From Pseudomonadota bacterium (GTDB taxonomy: Bacteria > Pseudomonadota > Gammaproteobacteria > Burkholderiales > SG8-39), in contig JAQBXT010000009.1 in NCBI GenBank assembly GCA_027624175.1, positions 1 through 54,786 of the forward strand: DNA of 54,786 nt, written 5' to 3'. Position 1 is the first letter of the stretch. Each line of letters begins with the position of its first letter. The position numbers were made by a program, and so were the translations under genes. The notes beneath the pieces were generated by a model. The model searched no databases and was not told the origin of the DNA. It saw only the letters and a list, made by a program, of their open reading frames with translations. Positions 1 through 8,889 of the stretch are shown one piece after another.

Positions 1-59
1 ATCGTTGGCGCAGACCAAATCAAGTGTTACGCAGATTATGCTGCATTACTTAAGACGCC

Positions 60-887
60 ATGTTTAGAAAATCGAAATCTTCTCTCACTTCGCCTGGACC
101 AGTTTTTTCACGCGGGTCACTTGCCGAGATTGACGAAGCCGATACCGCGGTCACCGCGCGGCGCGTCGAGCCGCAGGGCGTGCTGAAGGTCGCGCTGCCG
201 GCCTCCTTCGGGCACAAGCACATCGCGCCGCTGATCCCGCGCTTCGCCGCACGCTTTCCGAAAATCGAACTTGCGCTTTCCCTCTCCGACCGCTCGATCA
301 ACCTGATCGAGGAGGGATTCGACCTCGCCATCCGCATCGCGGAACTCAAGGATTCGTCGCTGGCCGCGAGGAAGCTCGCGCCCAACCGGCGCGTGGTGTG
401 CGCGAGCCCGGGCTACCTGCGCGAGCATGGCTCGCCCAGGACGCCGCAGGACCTCGCCAAGCACAATTGCCTTGTGGCGAGCTGGGACCATGGGTTCGCC
501 ATGACCTGGGAGTACAAGAGCCCGGTGGGCAAACGCGGCTCGGTGCGCGTCACCGGCCGCTATGCCTGCGACAACTGGGAGGTGCTGCGCGAGTGGGCGG
601 TGGCGGGATTGGGCGTGGCGCTCAAATCCACCTGGGACGTGCGCAAGCATCTCGAGGATGGCACACTGGTGCCGCTGCTGCCGGGCTACGATTTCAGCAC
701 GGACGTGGGCATCTATGCCGTGTATCCGCATCGCCGCTGCCTGCCGGCGAAGACGCGTGTCTTCATAGATTTTCTCGCCGAATCCTTCGGGTCCGAGCCG
801 TACTGGGACCTGCCGACGGTCCCGGCGCCGGCAGCCGCAGGCGCCGACAAGCCTGCGCCGCGAACCAAGTCGCGCGCGGCCGTCTAA
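60..887 (+). pseudogene. LysR-family regulator, effector-binding domain only (HTH missing)
   Basis: The protein from about residue 20 to 250 is a LysR substrate-binding domain: the linker segment LAEIDEADTAV is followed by GVLKVALPASFG, then VVCASPGYL and GLGVALKSTWDV, all typical of the family. A complete LysR protein has about 60-90 residues of winged HTH before this linker. Here those residues are replaced by a short unrelated stretch (MFRKSKSSLTS), and an in-frame TAA lies at 51-53. The first ~115 bases are clearly poorer in GC than what follows. As it stands the product could bind an effector but not DNA. The gene is either truncated or joined to foreign sequence at the window edge. It lies 39 bp upstream of the oxidoreductase gene, in the same direction. 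Confidence 0.7.
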
Positions 888-926
888 TGCTGTGGTAGAA
901 CGCGATTGCGACGTGGAGGCCAAACA

Positions 927-3900
927 ATGAACGCACCGGCAGACCTGGCCCGGGTTTCTCTCGACGACAAGTACACGCTCGACAAGGGCCGCGTATTCCT
1001 CACCGGCACGCAGGCGCTGATCCGACTGCTGCTGCTGCAGCGCGAGCGTGACCAGCGCGCCGGGCTCAATACCGCCGGCTGCGTTTCGGGCTACCGCGGC
1101 TCGCCGCTCGGCGGTCTCGACCAGTCGCTGTGGCGCGCGCAGCAGCACCTTGAGTCTCACCACGTCAAGTTCCAGCCCGGCGTCAACGAGGATCTTGCCG
1201 CCACCGCGATCTGGGGTACGCAGCAGGTGGGCATGTTCCCGGGTGCAAAGTACGACGGCGTGTTCGGCATGTGGTACGGCAAGGGGCCGGGCGTGGATCG
1301 CTGCGGCGATGTGTTCAAGCACGCGAACTCGGCGGGCACCTCGAAGCACGGCGGCGTCCTGGTGCTCGCGGGCGATGACCACGCGGCCAAGTCTTCGACG
1401 CTCGCCCACCAGAGCGAGCACATCCTCAAGGCCTGCTGCATCCCGGTACTCAACCCCTCGAACGTGCAGGACTACCTCGATTTCGGGCTGCATGGCTACG
1501 CCATGAGCCGCTACTCGGGCTGCTGGATCGGGTTCAAATGCGTCACCGATGTCGTGGAATCCGGCGCCTCGGTGATCGTCGACCCCGAGCGCGTGCAGGT
1601 GAAGCTGCCCGTGGACTTCGCCATGCCGCAGGGCGGCCTGAACATCCGCTGGCCGGACGGCTTCCTCGAACAGGAGATGAGGCTCCTCGACTGGAAGGTG
1701 TACGCGGCACTTGCCTACGTGCGCGCCAACGGCATGGACCGCATCGTGTGGGATTCGCCGCGCGCCAGATTCGGCATCATCACTACGGGCAAGAGCTTCG
1801 GCGACACGATGCAGGCGCTCGCCGACCTCGGCATCGACGAGCGCGTGGCGCGCGACATCGGGCTGCGCGTCTACAAGGTGGCCATGTCCTGGCCGCTGGA
1901 GCCGCAGGGCGCGCGGCGCTTCGCGCAAGGGCTGGAGGAGATCCTGGTGGTCGAGGAAAAGCGCCAGCTCATCGAGTACCAGATCAAGGAAGAGCTCTAC
2001 ACCTGGGACGCCGCGAGGCGCGCGCCGCGCGTGGTCGGCAAGTTCGACGACAACGGCGAATGGAGCCGCGCCGAAGGCCAGCCTGCCGGAACCTGGCTCC
2101 TGCCCGCGCATTACGAGCACAACTCTTCGATCGTGGCGCGCGCGATTGCCAAACGGCTGGAGAAAGTGGGACTCGCGGCGCAGCTCGGACCGCAATTCAA
2201 GGAACGCCTGGCGTTTCTCGATTTCAAGGAAAAGGCGCTCGCCAAGCCGCGCGTCACCGCCATCCGGCAGCCGTACTTCTGTTCAGGCTGCCCGCACAAC
2301 ACCTCCACGCGCGTGCCAGAGGGCAGCCGCGCCACTGCCGGCATCGGCTGCCATTACATGGCGGTGTGGATGGACCGCAGCACCTCGACCTTCACGCACA
2401 TGGGCGCCGAAGGCGCGCCCTGGATCGGGCAGGCGCCGTTCACCGAGGAAAAGCACATCTTCGCCAACCTCGGTGACGGCACCTATTTCCATTCCGGGTT
2501 GCTCGCAATCCGCGCCGCCGTCGCGGCCAAGGTCACCATGACCTACAAGATCCTGTACAACGACGCGGTCGCGATGACCGGCGGCCAGCATCACGACGGG
2601 CCGCTCGACCCGGCGATAATCTCGCGCCAGATCGCCTCGGAGGGCGTGCAGCCGATCGTGATCGTCACCGACGAGCCGGAGAAGTATCCACGCGGCACCA
2701 ACTGGGCGCCGGGCGTCACCATCCGCCATCGCGACGAACTCGACGCAGTGCAGCGCGAACTGCGCGAGTTGCCCGGTGTTTCGGCGCTGATCTACGACCA
2801 GACCTGCGCCTCGGAAAAACGCCGGCGCCGCAAGCGCAATGCCTATCCCGACCCCGCCAAGCGCGCGGTGATCAACGAGATGGTGTGCGAAGGCTGCGGC
2901 GATTGCAGCACGAAGTCCAATTGCCTCTCGGTCGAGCCGCTGGAGACCGAGTTCGGCAGGAAGCGCACCATCAACCAGTCCAACTGCAACAAGGACTTTT
3001 CCTGCGTCAAGGGTTTCTGCCCCAGCTTCGTCACCGTGGAAGGCGGGCAGTTGAAGAAAGGCAAGTCGGGCGTGCGTGCCGGCGGCGGAGACTTTCCCGC
3101 GTTGCCGGAGGCAGCGCCCGCTTCGCTGCAGGAGCCCTGCGGCATTCTCGTCACCGGCATCGGCGGCACCGGCGTCATCACCATCGGCCAGATTCTCGGC
3201 ATGGCGGCGCATCTCGAGGGCAAGGGCGTATCGGTGCTCGACATGTCGGGCCTGGCGCAGAAGTACGGCGCGGTGATGTCGCATGTGAAGATCGCCGCGA
3301 ACGCCAGTGAGTTGCACGTGGCGCGCCTGGGCACGGGCGACGCGCGGCTGGTCATCGGCTGCGACCTGGTGGTGAGCGCGAGCAATGACGCGCTGGAAAA
3401 GATGAGCGCCGGACGCACCCGCGCCGTGCTGAACGCGACGACCTCGCCCACCGCGGACTTCGTGAAGAACCCGGACTGGCAGCTGCCGGGCTCGAATCTG
3501 CACCACGACATCGCCGAAGCCTGCGGCGGCAAGGGCGTCGATTTCGTCCCGGCAGCGGAAATCGCCACGGCGCTGATGGGCGACTCCATCGCCACCAACA
3601 TGTTCATGCTCGGCTACGCCTGGCAGAAGGGCTGGGTGCCGCTCGGGCGCGAGGCGATCGAGCGCTCCATCGAGCTGAACGGCGTTGCGGTCGAGTTCAA
3701 CATGAAGAGCTTTCTCTGGGGGCGGCGCGCCGCGGTGGATCTGGAGCGCGTGCGGCGCATCGCCATGCCTGCCGACGTGATCCGGATCGAGCAGCATTTC
3801 TCGCGCAACCTGCAGGAACTGGTGGAGCGGCGTGCGCAGTTCCTCACGGAGTATCAGAACGCGGCCTACGCCACGCGCTACCAGGTGCTCGTCGGGCGGG

Positions 3901-4457
3901 TGCGCATCTCGGAGCAGGACAAGGTCGGCGGCACCAGGCTCGCCGAGGCCGTGGCGCGCTATTACGCCAAGCTCCTGACCTACAAAGACGAGTACGAGGT
4001 GGCGCGCCTTTACGCCTCGGGCGAGTTCATGAAGAAGATCGAAGGCATGTTCGAGGGCGACTACAAGGTGAACTTCCACCTCGCCCCGCCGCTGCTCGCC
4101 AGGCCCGATCCGCTGACGGGCGAACCGAGGAAGATGCAGTTCGGCCCGTGGATCATGCGCGCCTTCGGCCTGCTGGCGAAACTGAGGTGGCTGCGCGGCA
4201 CGCCGCTGGACATCTTCGGGCGCAGCGAAGAACGGCGCATGGAGCGCACGCTGATCGAGCACTATGAGTTAATGGTGGATACGCTGCTCGAAGGCCTCAC
4301 GCGCGAGAACCTCGAACTGGCGATCGAGATCGCGTCGCTGCCCGAATCGATCCGCGGCTACGGCCACATCAAGGCGCAGAGCGTGGCAGCGGCGCGCAAG
4401 AAGCAGGCGGACCTGCTCGCGCGTTATCAGGCGGCCCCGGTGCGTGCCGCCGCCTGA
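927..4457 (+). CDS. fused indolepyruvate:ferredoxin oxidoreductase
   Basis: This 1176-residue single-chain 2-oxoacid oxidoreductase decarboxylates arylpyruvates from aromatic amino-acid transamination to arylacetyl-CoA and passes electrons to ferredoxin. Residues ~1-400 form the alpha-like part (GYRGSPLGGLDQ near residue 55). The thiamine-diphosphate region has GIGCHYMAVWMD near 471 and NLGDGTYFHSG near 514. A cysteine-rich iron-sulfur segment (CEGCGDC, then CNKDFSC) covers ~653-700. The gamma domain begins with GILVTGIGGTGV near 740. The length is usual for proteobacterial fusions. I chose the ATG at 927 because GGAGG sits 7 nt upstream; a TTG at 906 in the same frame is less likely. paaK and paaG nearby fit a role in arylacetate metabolism. 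Confidence 0.93.
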   Translation: MNAPADLARVSLDDKYTLDKGRVFLTGTQALIRLLLLQRERDQRAGLNTAGCVSGYRGSPLGGLDQSLWRAQQHLESHHVKFQPGVNEDLAATAIWGTQQVGMFPGAKYDGVFGMWYGKGPGVDRCGDVFKHANSAGTSKHGGVLVLAGDDHAAKSSTLAHQSEHILKACCIPVLNPSNVQDYLDFGLHGYAMSRYSGCWIGFKCVTDVVESGASVIVDPERVQVKLPVDFAMPQGGLNIRWPDGFLEQEMRLLDWKVYAALAYVRANGMDRIVWDSPRARFGIITTGKSFGDTMQALADLGIDERVARDIGLRVYKVAMSWPLEPQGARRFAQGLEEILVVEEKRQLIEYQIKEELYTWDAARRAPRVVGKFDDNGEWSRAEGQPAGTWLLPAHYEHNSSIVARAIAKRLEKVGLAAQLGPQFKERLAFLDFKEKALAKPRVTAIRQPYFCSGCPHNTSTRVPEGSRATAGIGCHYMAVWMDRSTSTFTHMGAEGAPWIGQAPFTEEKHIFANLGDGTYFHSGLLAIRAAVAAKVTMTYKILYNDAVAMTGGQHHDGPLDPAIISRQIASEGVQPIVIVTDEPEKYPRGTNWAPGVTIRHRDELDAVQRELRELPGVSALIYDQTCASEKRRRRKRNAYPDPAKRAVINEMVCEGCGDCSTKSNCLSVEPLETEFGRKRTINQSNCNKDFSCVKGFCPSFVTVEGGQLKKGKSGVRAGGGDFPALPEAAPASLQEPCGILVTGIGGTGVITIGQILGMAAHLEGKGVSVLDMSGLAQKYGAVMSHVKIAANASELHVARLGTGDARLVIGCDLVVSASNDALEKMSAGRTRAVLNATTSPTADFVKNPDWQLPGSNLHHDIAEACGGKGVDFVPAAEIATALMGDSIATNMFMLGYAWQKGWVPLGREAIERSIELNGVAVEFNMKSFLWGRRAAVDLERVRRIAMPADVIRIEQHFSRNLQELVERRAQFLTEYQNAAYATRYQVLVGRVRISEQDKVGGTRLAEAVARYYAKLLTYKDEYEVARLYASGEFMKKIEGMFEGDYKVNFHLAPPLLARPDPLTGEPRKMQFGPWIMRAFGLLAKLRWLRGTPLDIFGRSEERRMERTLIEHYELMVDTLLEGLTRENLELAIEIASLPESIRGYGHIKAQSVAAARKKQADLLARYQAAPVRAAA

Positions 4458-4548
4458 GCGTCAGCGGCGGCGGAACCGCGGCTGGGGGCGCTCGACCGAC
4501 GAGCCGACGGTGATGGGTGCCGAAGGTTCGAGATACGAGCTGTAGGGC

Positions 4549-5204
4549 ATGGTCCCGCGCACAGCACTTCTCGTTGGCGCCACGGGACTCATCGGGTCCT
4601 TTTGTTGCAGCGGCTGCTGGAATCAACGCGGTACTCGCGCGTGGTTGTATGGGCGCGTCGCGATATCGGCAAGGCGCACCCGAAGCTCGAGGTGGAGGTG
4701 GTGGATTTCGAACGGCTGGGCGATCGGCAGGTCGACGCCGAGGACGTGTACTGCTGCCTTGGCACCACGATCAAGGTGGCGGGATCGCAGGAAGCGTTCC
4801 GCCGCGTGGACCACGACTACCCGGTGGCGCTGGCTCGTGCCGCGGCGAAAGGAGGCGCCAAGCGCTTCCTCGTGGTCTCGGCCCTCGGCGCTGACCCGCG
4901 CGCAAAGGTGTTCTACAGCCGCGCCAAAGGCGAGATGGAGGCTGCGGTTCGTGCCGCGGGCGTGCGCGGGACGTACATCTTCCGGCCGTCGCTCTTGTCC
5001 GGTCCGCGCACAGAGAAACGGCTCGGGGAGAAAGTGGGATTGGTGGTCGGCGCCGTACTGGGCCCGCTGCTGGGGAAATACCGACCGATCCATGCCGACC
5101 TGGTCGCCGCAGCGATGATCACAGTAGCGGCGCAGAGCCCGGCGTCAGCCGCATTCGATTCGCATGAGATCAGGATGGCTGGCGGGCCGGCGCCTGTCCT
5201 CTGA
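4549..5204 (+). pseudogene. NAD(P)-binding oxidoreductase, NmrA/HTATIP2-like, one frameshift
   Basis: The first 18 codons read MVPRTALLVGATGLIGSF, a Rossmann-fold GxxGxxG start. The frame is then lost, and the expected continuation LLQRLLESTRYSRVVVWAR is found in another frame from 4602 to 5204. Adding one T to the TTTT run at 4600-4603 would restore a single ~219-residue protein. Further typical features are VYCCLGTTIK, the FLVVSALGAD strand and YSRAKGEME, which supplies the catalytic-type Tyr/Lys. The substrate cannot be told. The defect is either a homopolymer error or a recent inactivation. The 3' end overlaps the convergent EamA transporter gene by 35 bp. Confidence 0.72.
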
Positions 5205-6099
5205 GAAAGATATTGTTCGCCACCAGCGCCCCGATCACTGCCGCCGCCCCCACCAGCTCGACTGCCTCGTAGCTGCGCCCCAGCCAGGCCTCGATCGCGA
5301 ATACGATCACCGGGAGGAGGTTCAGCATCAGCATCGTGTTCAGCGCGCCGAGGTACTTCACGCCGTTATTGAATCCAAGCACGCCGAGCACTACGGTAAA
5401 AACAATGAAGTAGGCGACTTGCCATTTCACCGACCACACCGCCTCGAACGTCGGCAGTTCCGAGTACCCCAGCCCGATTGCCGCGGCATTGATCGCCACC
5501 AAGCCAATCGCCCCGGGGATCGCCGTGAGCACGGTCATGCGCAGGGGCGACCAGCCGGAGAAATGCCAGCCCGCCATGGTGTAGATCACCCAGCTCACCG
5601 CGCCGAGGAACACGAGCAAATCGCCAAGCAGCGATCCGCCCGCGAACACTCCGGTAAAGCTGCCCTTGGTCACCACCAGCAGCACGCCACCGATCGCCAC
5701 TGCGACGCAGGCAATGGTGAACGGCTGTGGACGTTTGCCTTGTGTGAGCCATACCGCGAGCGCCGTCATCGGCGCTTGCAGCGCCATGATGATCGCGGCG
5801 TGCTCGGGCCGTGTGAAGGAAAGACCCCACCAAACCAGCAGATTGAAGCCGCAGAAGCCGATCATCCCGAACACCGCGGCCGGCGCGAAGCGCCCGCCGT
5901 AGCGCAGCGCCTGCCGGCCCTCGACTGCCCAGAGGATGGCGATGAAGATCAGCACGCCGAAGGCGTAGCGCACCGAACCGAGGAAAAACGCGTCCAGCAC
6001 CGGCAGCGTGCGCTTCGCCACCGAAAACATCGCGCCCCAGGAAGCGATGGCGATACCGAGCCAGGCGAGGCCCTTGAAGAGTTCCGTGCGTGGCGTCAT
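5170..6099 (-). CDS. EamA/DMT-superfamily membrane transporter
   Basis: The 309-residue protein has ten predicted hydrophobic helices arranged as two EamA repeats (about residues 10-145 and 160-300). Landmarks are IASWGAMFSVAKRTLP in the first repeat and GVKYLGALNTMLMLNLLPV in the second. Such proteins export metabolites across the inner membrane; the substrate is unknown. The ATG at 6099 lies only 3 nt beyond the end of a 56-bp perfect palindrome, so no free Shine-Dalgarno is visible: AGGT occurs inside the hairpin arm about 14 nt upstream. The gene follows fadD on the same strand and converges on the frameshifted oxidoreductase gene. Confidence 0.88.
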   Translation of the reverse strand: MTPRTELFKGLAWLGIAIASWGAMFSVAKRTLPVLDAFFLGSVRYAFGVLIFIAILWAVEGRQALRYGGRFAPAAVFGMIGFCGFNLLVWWGLSFTRPEHAAIIMALQAPMTALAVWLTQGKRPQPFTIACVAVAIGGVLLVVTKGSFTGVFAGGSLLGDLLVFLGAVSWVIYTMAGWHFSGWSPLRMTVLTAIPGAIGLVAINAAAIGLGYSELPTFEAVWSVKWQVAYFIVFTVVLGVLGFNNGVKYLGALNTMLMLNLLPVIVFAIEAWLGRSYEAVELVGAAAVIGALVANNIFLRGQAPARQPS

Positions 6100-6102
6100 T
6101 GC

Positions 6103-6158
6103 AAATGGGGACAGACCTCATTTTTCTCATTTGAGAAAAATGAGGTCTGTCCCCATTT
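6103..6158. repeat. perfect 27-bp inverted repeat, copy 1
   Basis: The arms 6103-6129 and 6132-6158 are exact reverse complements separated by 2 bases (TT). The core reads GGGGACAGACCTCATTTTTC. A second copy is at 18888-18937. Relative to the downstream gene (here the minus-strand EamA gene) both copies have the same orientation and both end 3 nt before the ATG. The sequence resembles short palindromic REP-like repeats. It is followed at 6152-6177 by a 13-bp tandem duplication. Confidence 0.95.
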
Positions 6159-6177
6159 ATGCCACCCATTTATGCCA
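6152..6177. repeat. tandem 13-bp direct repeat beside the palindrome
   Basis: CCCATTTATGCCA occurs twice without a gap (6152-6164 and 6165-6177). The first unit overlaps the outer end of the palindrome arm, and the second ends 2 bp before the fadD stop codon. It looks like a slippage product or an insertion footprint of the palindromic element. Confidence 0.9.
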
Positions 6178-6178
6178 T

Positions 6179-7852
6179 TTATATCTTACGCGGTTTTTTC
6201 TCGTCGCGCAGGGCGCGGCGCAGGATCTTGCCGACGTTGGTCTTGGGCAGCTCGGTGCGGAACTCGACGTGCTTCGGCCGTTTGTAGCCGGTCAACTGCG
6301 CCTTGCAATGCTCGAGGACGTCGTTTTCAGTGAGCGCCGGGTCCTTTTTCACGATGAACAGCTTCGGCACCTCACCCGAATGCTCATCGGGCACGCCGAT
6401 GGCCGCCACCTCAAGCACCCCCGGGTGCATCGCCACCACCTGCTCGATCTCGTTCGGGTACACGTTGAAGCCCGACACCAGGATCATGTCCTTCTTGCGA
6501 TCCACGATGCGCACGAACCCCTTGTCGTCCATGATGCCGACGTCGCCGGTGTAGAGAAAGCCGTCGGGCCCGATGACCGTTGCCGTTTCGTCCGGGCGCT
6601 GCCAGTAGCCCTTCATCACCTGCGGGCCCCGAATGCAGATCTCGCCCGGCTCGCCGAGTTTCACATCCTGCTTGTTGTCGTCGCGGATCGCGATCTCGGT
6701 CGAGGGCACCGGCAGCCCGATCGAGCCGCTGTAGCTGGCGAGGTCGATCGGGTTCATGGTCGCCACTGGACTGGTCTCGGTCAGCCCGTAGCCCTCCAGC
6801 AGGGTGCTGCCGGTCATCTGCTTCCACTTGTCGGCGACGGCCTTTTGCACCGCCATGCCGCCGCCGCCGGTGAGCTTCAGCGAAGAGAAATCGAGCTTGG
6901 CGAACTCGGAATTGTTGAGCAGCGCGTTGAACAAAGTGTTCACGCCGGTGATCATGTTGTAGCGGTGCTTGCCGAGCTCCTTGACGAAGCCGGGAATGTC
7001 GCGCGGGTTGGTGATCAGGATGTTGCAGCCGCCCCCTTGCATCATCAGCAGGCAATTCACCGTCAGCGAGAAGATGTGATAGAGCGGCAGCGCCGTGACG
7101 ATCATGCCGGGCTCGCCCTTCAGTGCGGAAAGCAGCCATCCGTCCATCTGCTCGATATTGGCAAGGATGTTGCGGTGGAGCAGCATTGCGCCCTTGGACA
7201 CGCCGGTGGTGCCGCCGGTGTACTGCAGGAAGGCGATGTCCTCGTGTCCGACCTCGACCGGTTTCATCTCCTTGCCGGCGGCCTCGGCGAGCAGGGCGTT
7301 GAAGCGGATCGCTGCGGGCAGCTCGAAGGCCGGAACCATCTTCTTCACGTTGCGCACCACGAAGTTGACGATCAGGCCCTTCACGCCGAGCAGGTCACCC
7401 AGCGAAGCCACCACCACGTGCTTCACGAGCGTGCGCGGCAGCACTTCCTCGAGCGTGGTCGCGAAGTTCTCCAGGATCACGATTACTTCGGCGCCGGAGT
7501 CCTTCAGCTGGTGCTCCAGTTCCCTGGGGGTATACAGCGGGTTGACGTTCACCACGATTCCGCCCGCGCGCAAAGTGCCGTAGAGCGCGACCGGATACTG
7601 CAGGCAGTTGGGCATCATGATCGCCACCCGCGCGCCCTTGCCATAGCCTTTCGATTGCAGCCAGGCGCCGAAAGCGCGCGTCATCCGGTCGAGATCACCG
7701 AAGCTGATGGTCTTGCCCATGCTGTGGAACGCCGGGCGGTCGCGGAACTCCACGACTTTCTTATCGACCAGGTCGCCCACCGATTTGTACTGCAGCTTGC
7801 CGACTTCGGCGGGCACGCCTGCGGGATAGCTCTTCAGCCAGATGCGTTCCAT
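6179..7852 (-). CDS. fadD: long-chain fatty acid-CoA ligase
   Basis: The 557-residue AMP-forming acyl-CoA synthetase activates fatty acids to acyl-CoA at the inner membrane for beta-oxidation. The ANL-superfamily motifs appear in order: P-loop-like [12 protein letters not shown] near residue 213, [10 protein letters not shown], the TGD motif (YTGDVG), [10 protein letters not shown], and the C-terminal catalytic lysine in [10 protein letters not shown]. The length matches proteobacterial FadD. The ATG at 7852 is preceded by a strong GGAGGAGG Shine-Dalgarno. An enoyl-CoA hydratase gene lies upstream on the same strand across a 171-bp gap, which suggests a fatty-acid degradation group. Confidence 0.94.
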   Translation of the reverse strand: MERIWLKSYPAGVPAEVGKLQYKSVGDLVDKKVVEFRDRPAFHSMGKTISFGDLDRMTRAFGAWLQSKGYGKGARVAIMMPNCLQYPVALYGTLRAGGIVVNVNPLYTPRELEHQLKDSGAEVIVILENFATTLEEVLPRTLVKHVVVASLGDLLGVKGLIVNFVVRNVKKMVPAFELPAAIRFNALLAEAAGKEMKPVEVGHEDIAFLQYTGGTTGVSKGAMLLHRNILANIEQMDGWLLSALKGEPGMIVTALPLYHIFSLTVNCLLMMQGGGCNILITNPRDIPGFVKELGKHRYNMITGVNTLFNALLNNSEFAKLDFSSLKLTGGGGMAVQKAVADKWKQMTGSTLLEGYGLTETSPVATMNPIDLASYSGSIGLPVPSTEIAIRDDNKQDVKLGEPGEICIRGPQVMKGYWQRPDETATVIGPDGFLYTGDVGIMDDKGFVRIVDRKKDMILVSGFNVYPNEIEQVVAMHPGVLEVAAIGVPDEHSGEVPKLFIVKKDPALTENDVLEHCKAQLTGYKRPKHVEFRTELPKTNVGKILRRALRDEKKPRKI

Positions 7853-8023
7853 GGGGACCTCCTCCTCCGGACTGGATGATACTAGCGCGCGGCCCGCAAT
7901 AGCCTAACGATCAGCGATGCGGCGAGGCAGCCGGGGGGGGCGATTGCTGCAGTGCCTCAAACTCAGGCTGCTGGCTGGCGCCCCCGCACCCCCCCCGGGG
8001 GGCAGGGGCGGCGCCGATCAGGT

Positions 8024-8800
8024 TCAGCGATGCTTGAACGTCGGTTTCCTCTTCTCCACGAACGCGGCCATTCCTTCCTTCTGGTCTTCCAGCGCGAATT
8101 GCGAGTGGAACACGCGCCGCTCGAACAGCACGCCCTCCGCCAGGCTGGTCTCGTAGGCGCGATTGATGGACTCCTTGATCATCATCACCACCGGCAGCGA
8201 GTAGCCGGCGATCTTCTCCGCCATCGCCAGCGCTTGTTCCATCAGCGTATCCACCGGTACCACGCGTGACACCAGTCCCGCGCGCAGCGCCTCCTGCGCA
8301 TCGAGCATGCGCGCGGTGAGGCACAGGTCCATGGCGATCGCCTTGCTGGTGAAGCGCGGCAGCCGCTGCGTGCCGCCGGAGCCCGGCATGATGCCCAGGT
8401 TGATCTCGGGCTGGCCGAACTTCGCGTTCTCCGCGGCAATGGCGAGATCGCACATCATCGTCAGTTCGCAGCCGCCGCCCAGCGCGTAGCCCGCCACCGC
8501 AGCGATCACGGGCTTCCTGATCTTGCGCAGGTGCTCCCAGTCGCGCGTAATGTAGTCGGACTTGTAGGCGTCCATGTAGCTGTAGTCCTTCATGGCGGCA
8601 ATGTCGGCGCCCGCGGCGAAGGCCTTGTCGTTGCCGGTGATCAGGATGCAGCCCACGCCCTCGTCCGCGTCGAATGCGTACAGCGCCGCGGCCATTTCCT
8701 GCATCACCTTGGCATTCAGCGCGTTCATCTGCTTGGGGCGGTTGAGCGTGATCAGGCCGACGCGGCCCTTTTTCTCGCTGAGGATGAATTCGTAGGTCAT
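8024..8800 (-). CDS. enoyl-CoA hydratase (crotonase family)
   Basis: The 258-residue crotonase-fold enzyme probably hydrates trans-2-enoyl-CoA in beta-oxidation. The oxyanion-hole segments are AFAAGADIAAM near residue 60 and AGYALGGGCEL near residue 105. The glutamate pair of true hydratases is present in CEL and in the GQPEINLGIMPGSGGTQRL segment near 130-147. The C-terminus AFVEKRKPTFKHR is typical of PaaF/EchA-type hydratases. The gene lies upstream of fadD and diverges from paaG, whose product belongs to the same fold but carries an isomerase-type active site. Confidence 0.93.
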   Translation of the reverse strand: MTYEFILSEKKGRVGLITLNRPKQMNALNAKVMQEMAAALYAFDADEGVGCILITGNDKAFAAGADIAAMKDYSYMDAYKSDYITRDWEHLRKIRKPVIAAVAGYALGGGCELTMMCDLAIAAENAKFGQPEINLGIMPGSGGTQRLPRFTSKAIAMDLCLTARMLDAQEALRAGLVSRVVPVDTLMEQALAMAEKIAGYSLPVVMMIKESINRAYETSLAEGVLFERRVFHSQFALEDQKEGMAAFVEKRKPTFKHR

Positions 8801-8889
8801 TTTGTGCGTGTCCTGAGTTCGGAGAGGAGGATAGCCCCGGGGATGTCGATGCGCTTGGGATTGGGTCGGATTTTAGCTAAGCTTTGCCC

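Noticed and set aside
655-675. TGGCAC-type sigma-54 match inside the LysR gene
   Set aside because: The -12 element does not follow at the required spacing, and the site lies in coding sequence.
1029-1045. CTG triplet run
   Set aside because: Four Leu codons (CTG) in a conserved helix of the oxidoreductase, not a repeat element.
117-2195. Long open frame on the minus strand opposite the LysR and oxidoreductase genes
   Set aside because: Arg/His-rich translation with no family pattern, produced by third-position GC of the real plus-strand genes. The same applies to 2283-4262, 23818-25413, 25392-26915, 28000-29500 and 30896-32611.
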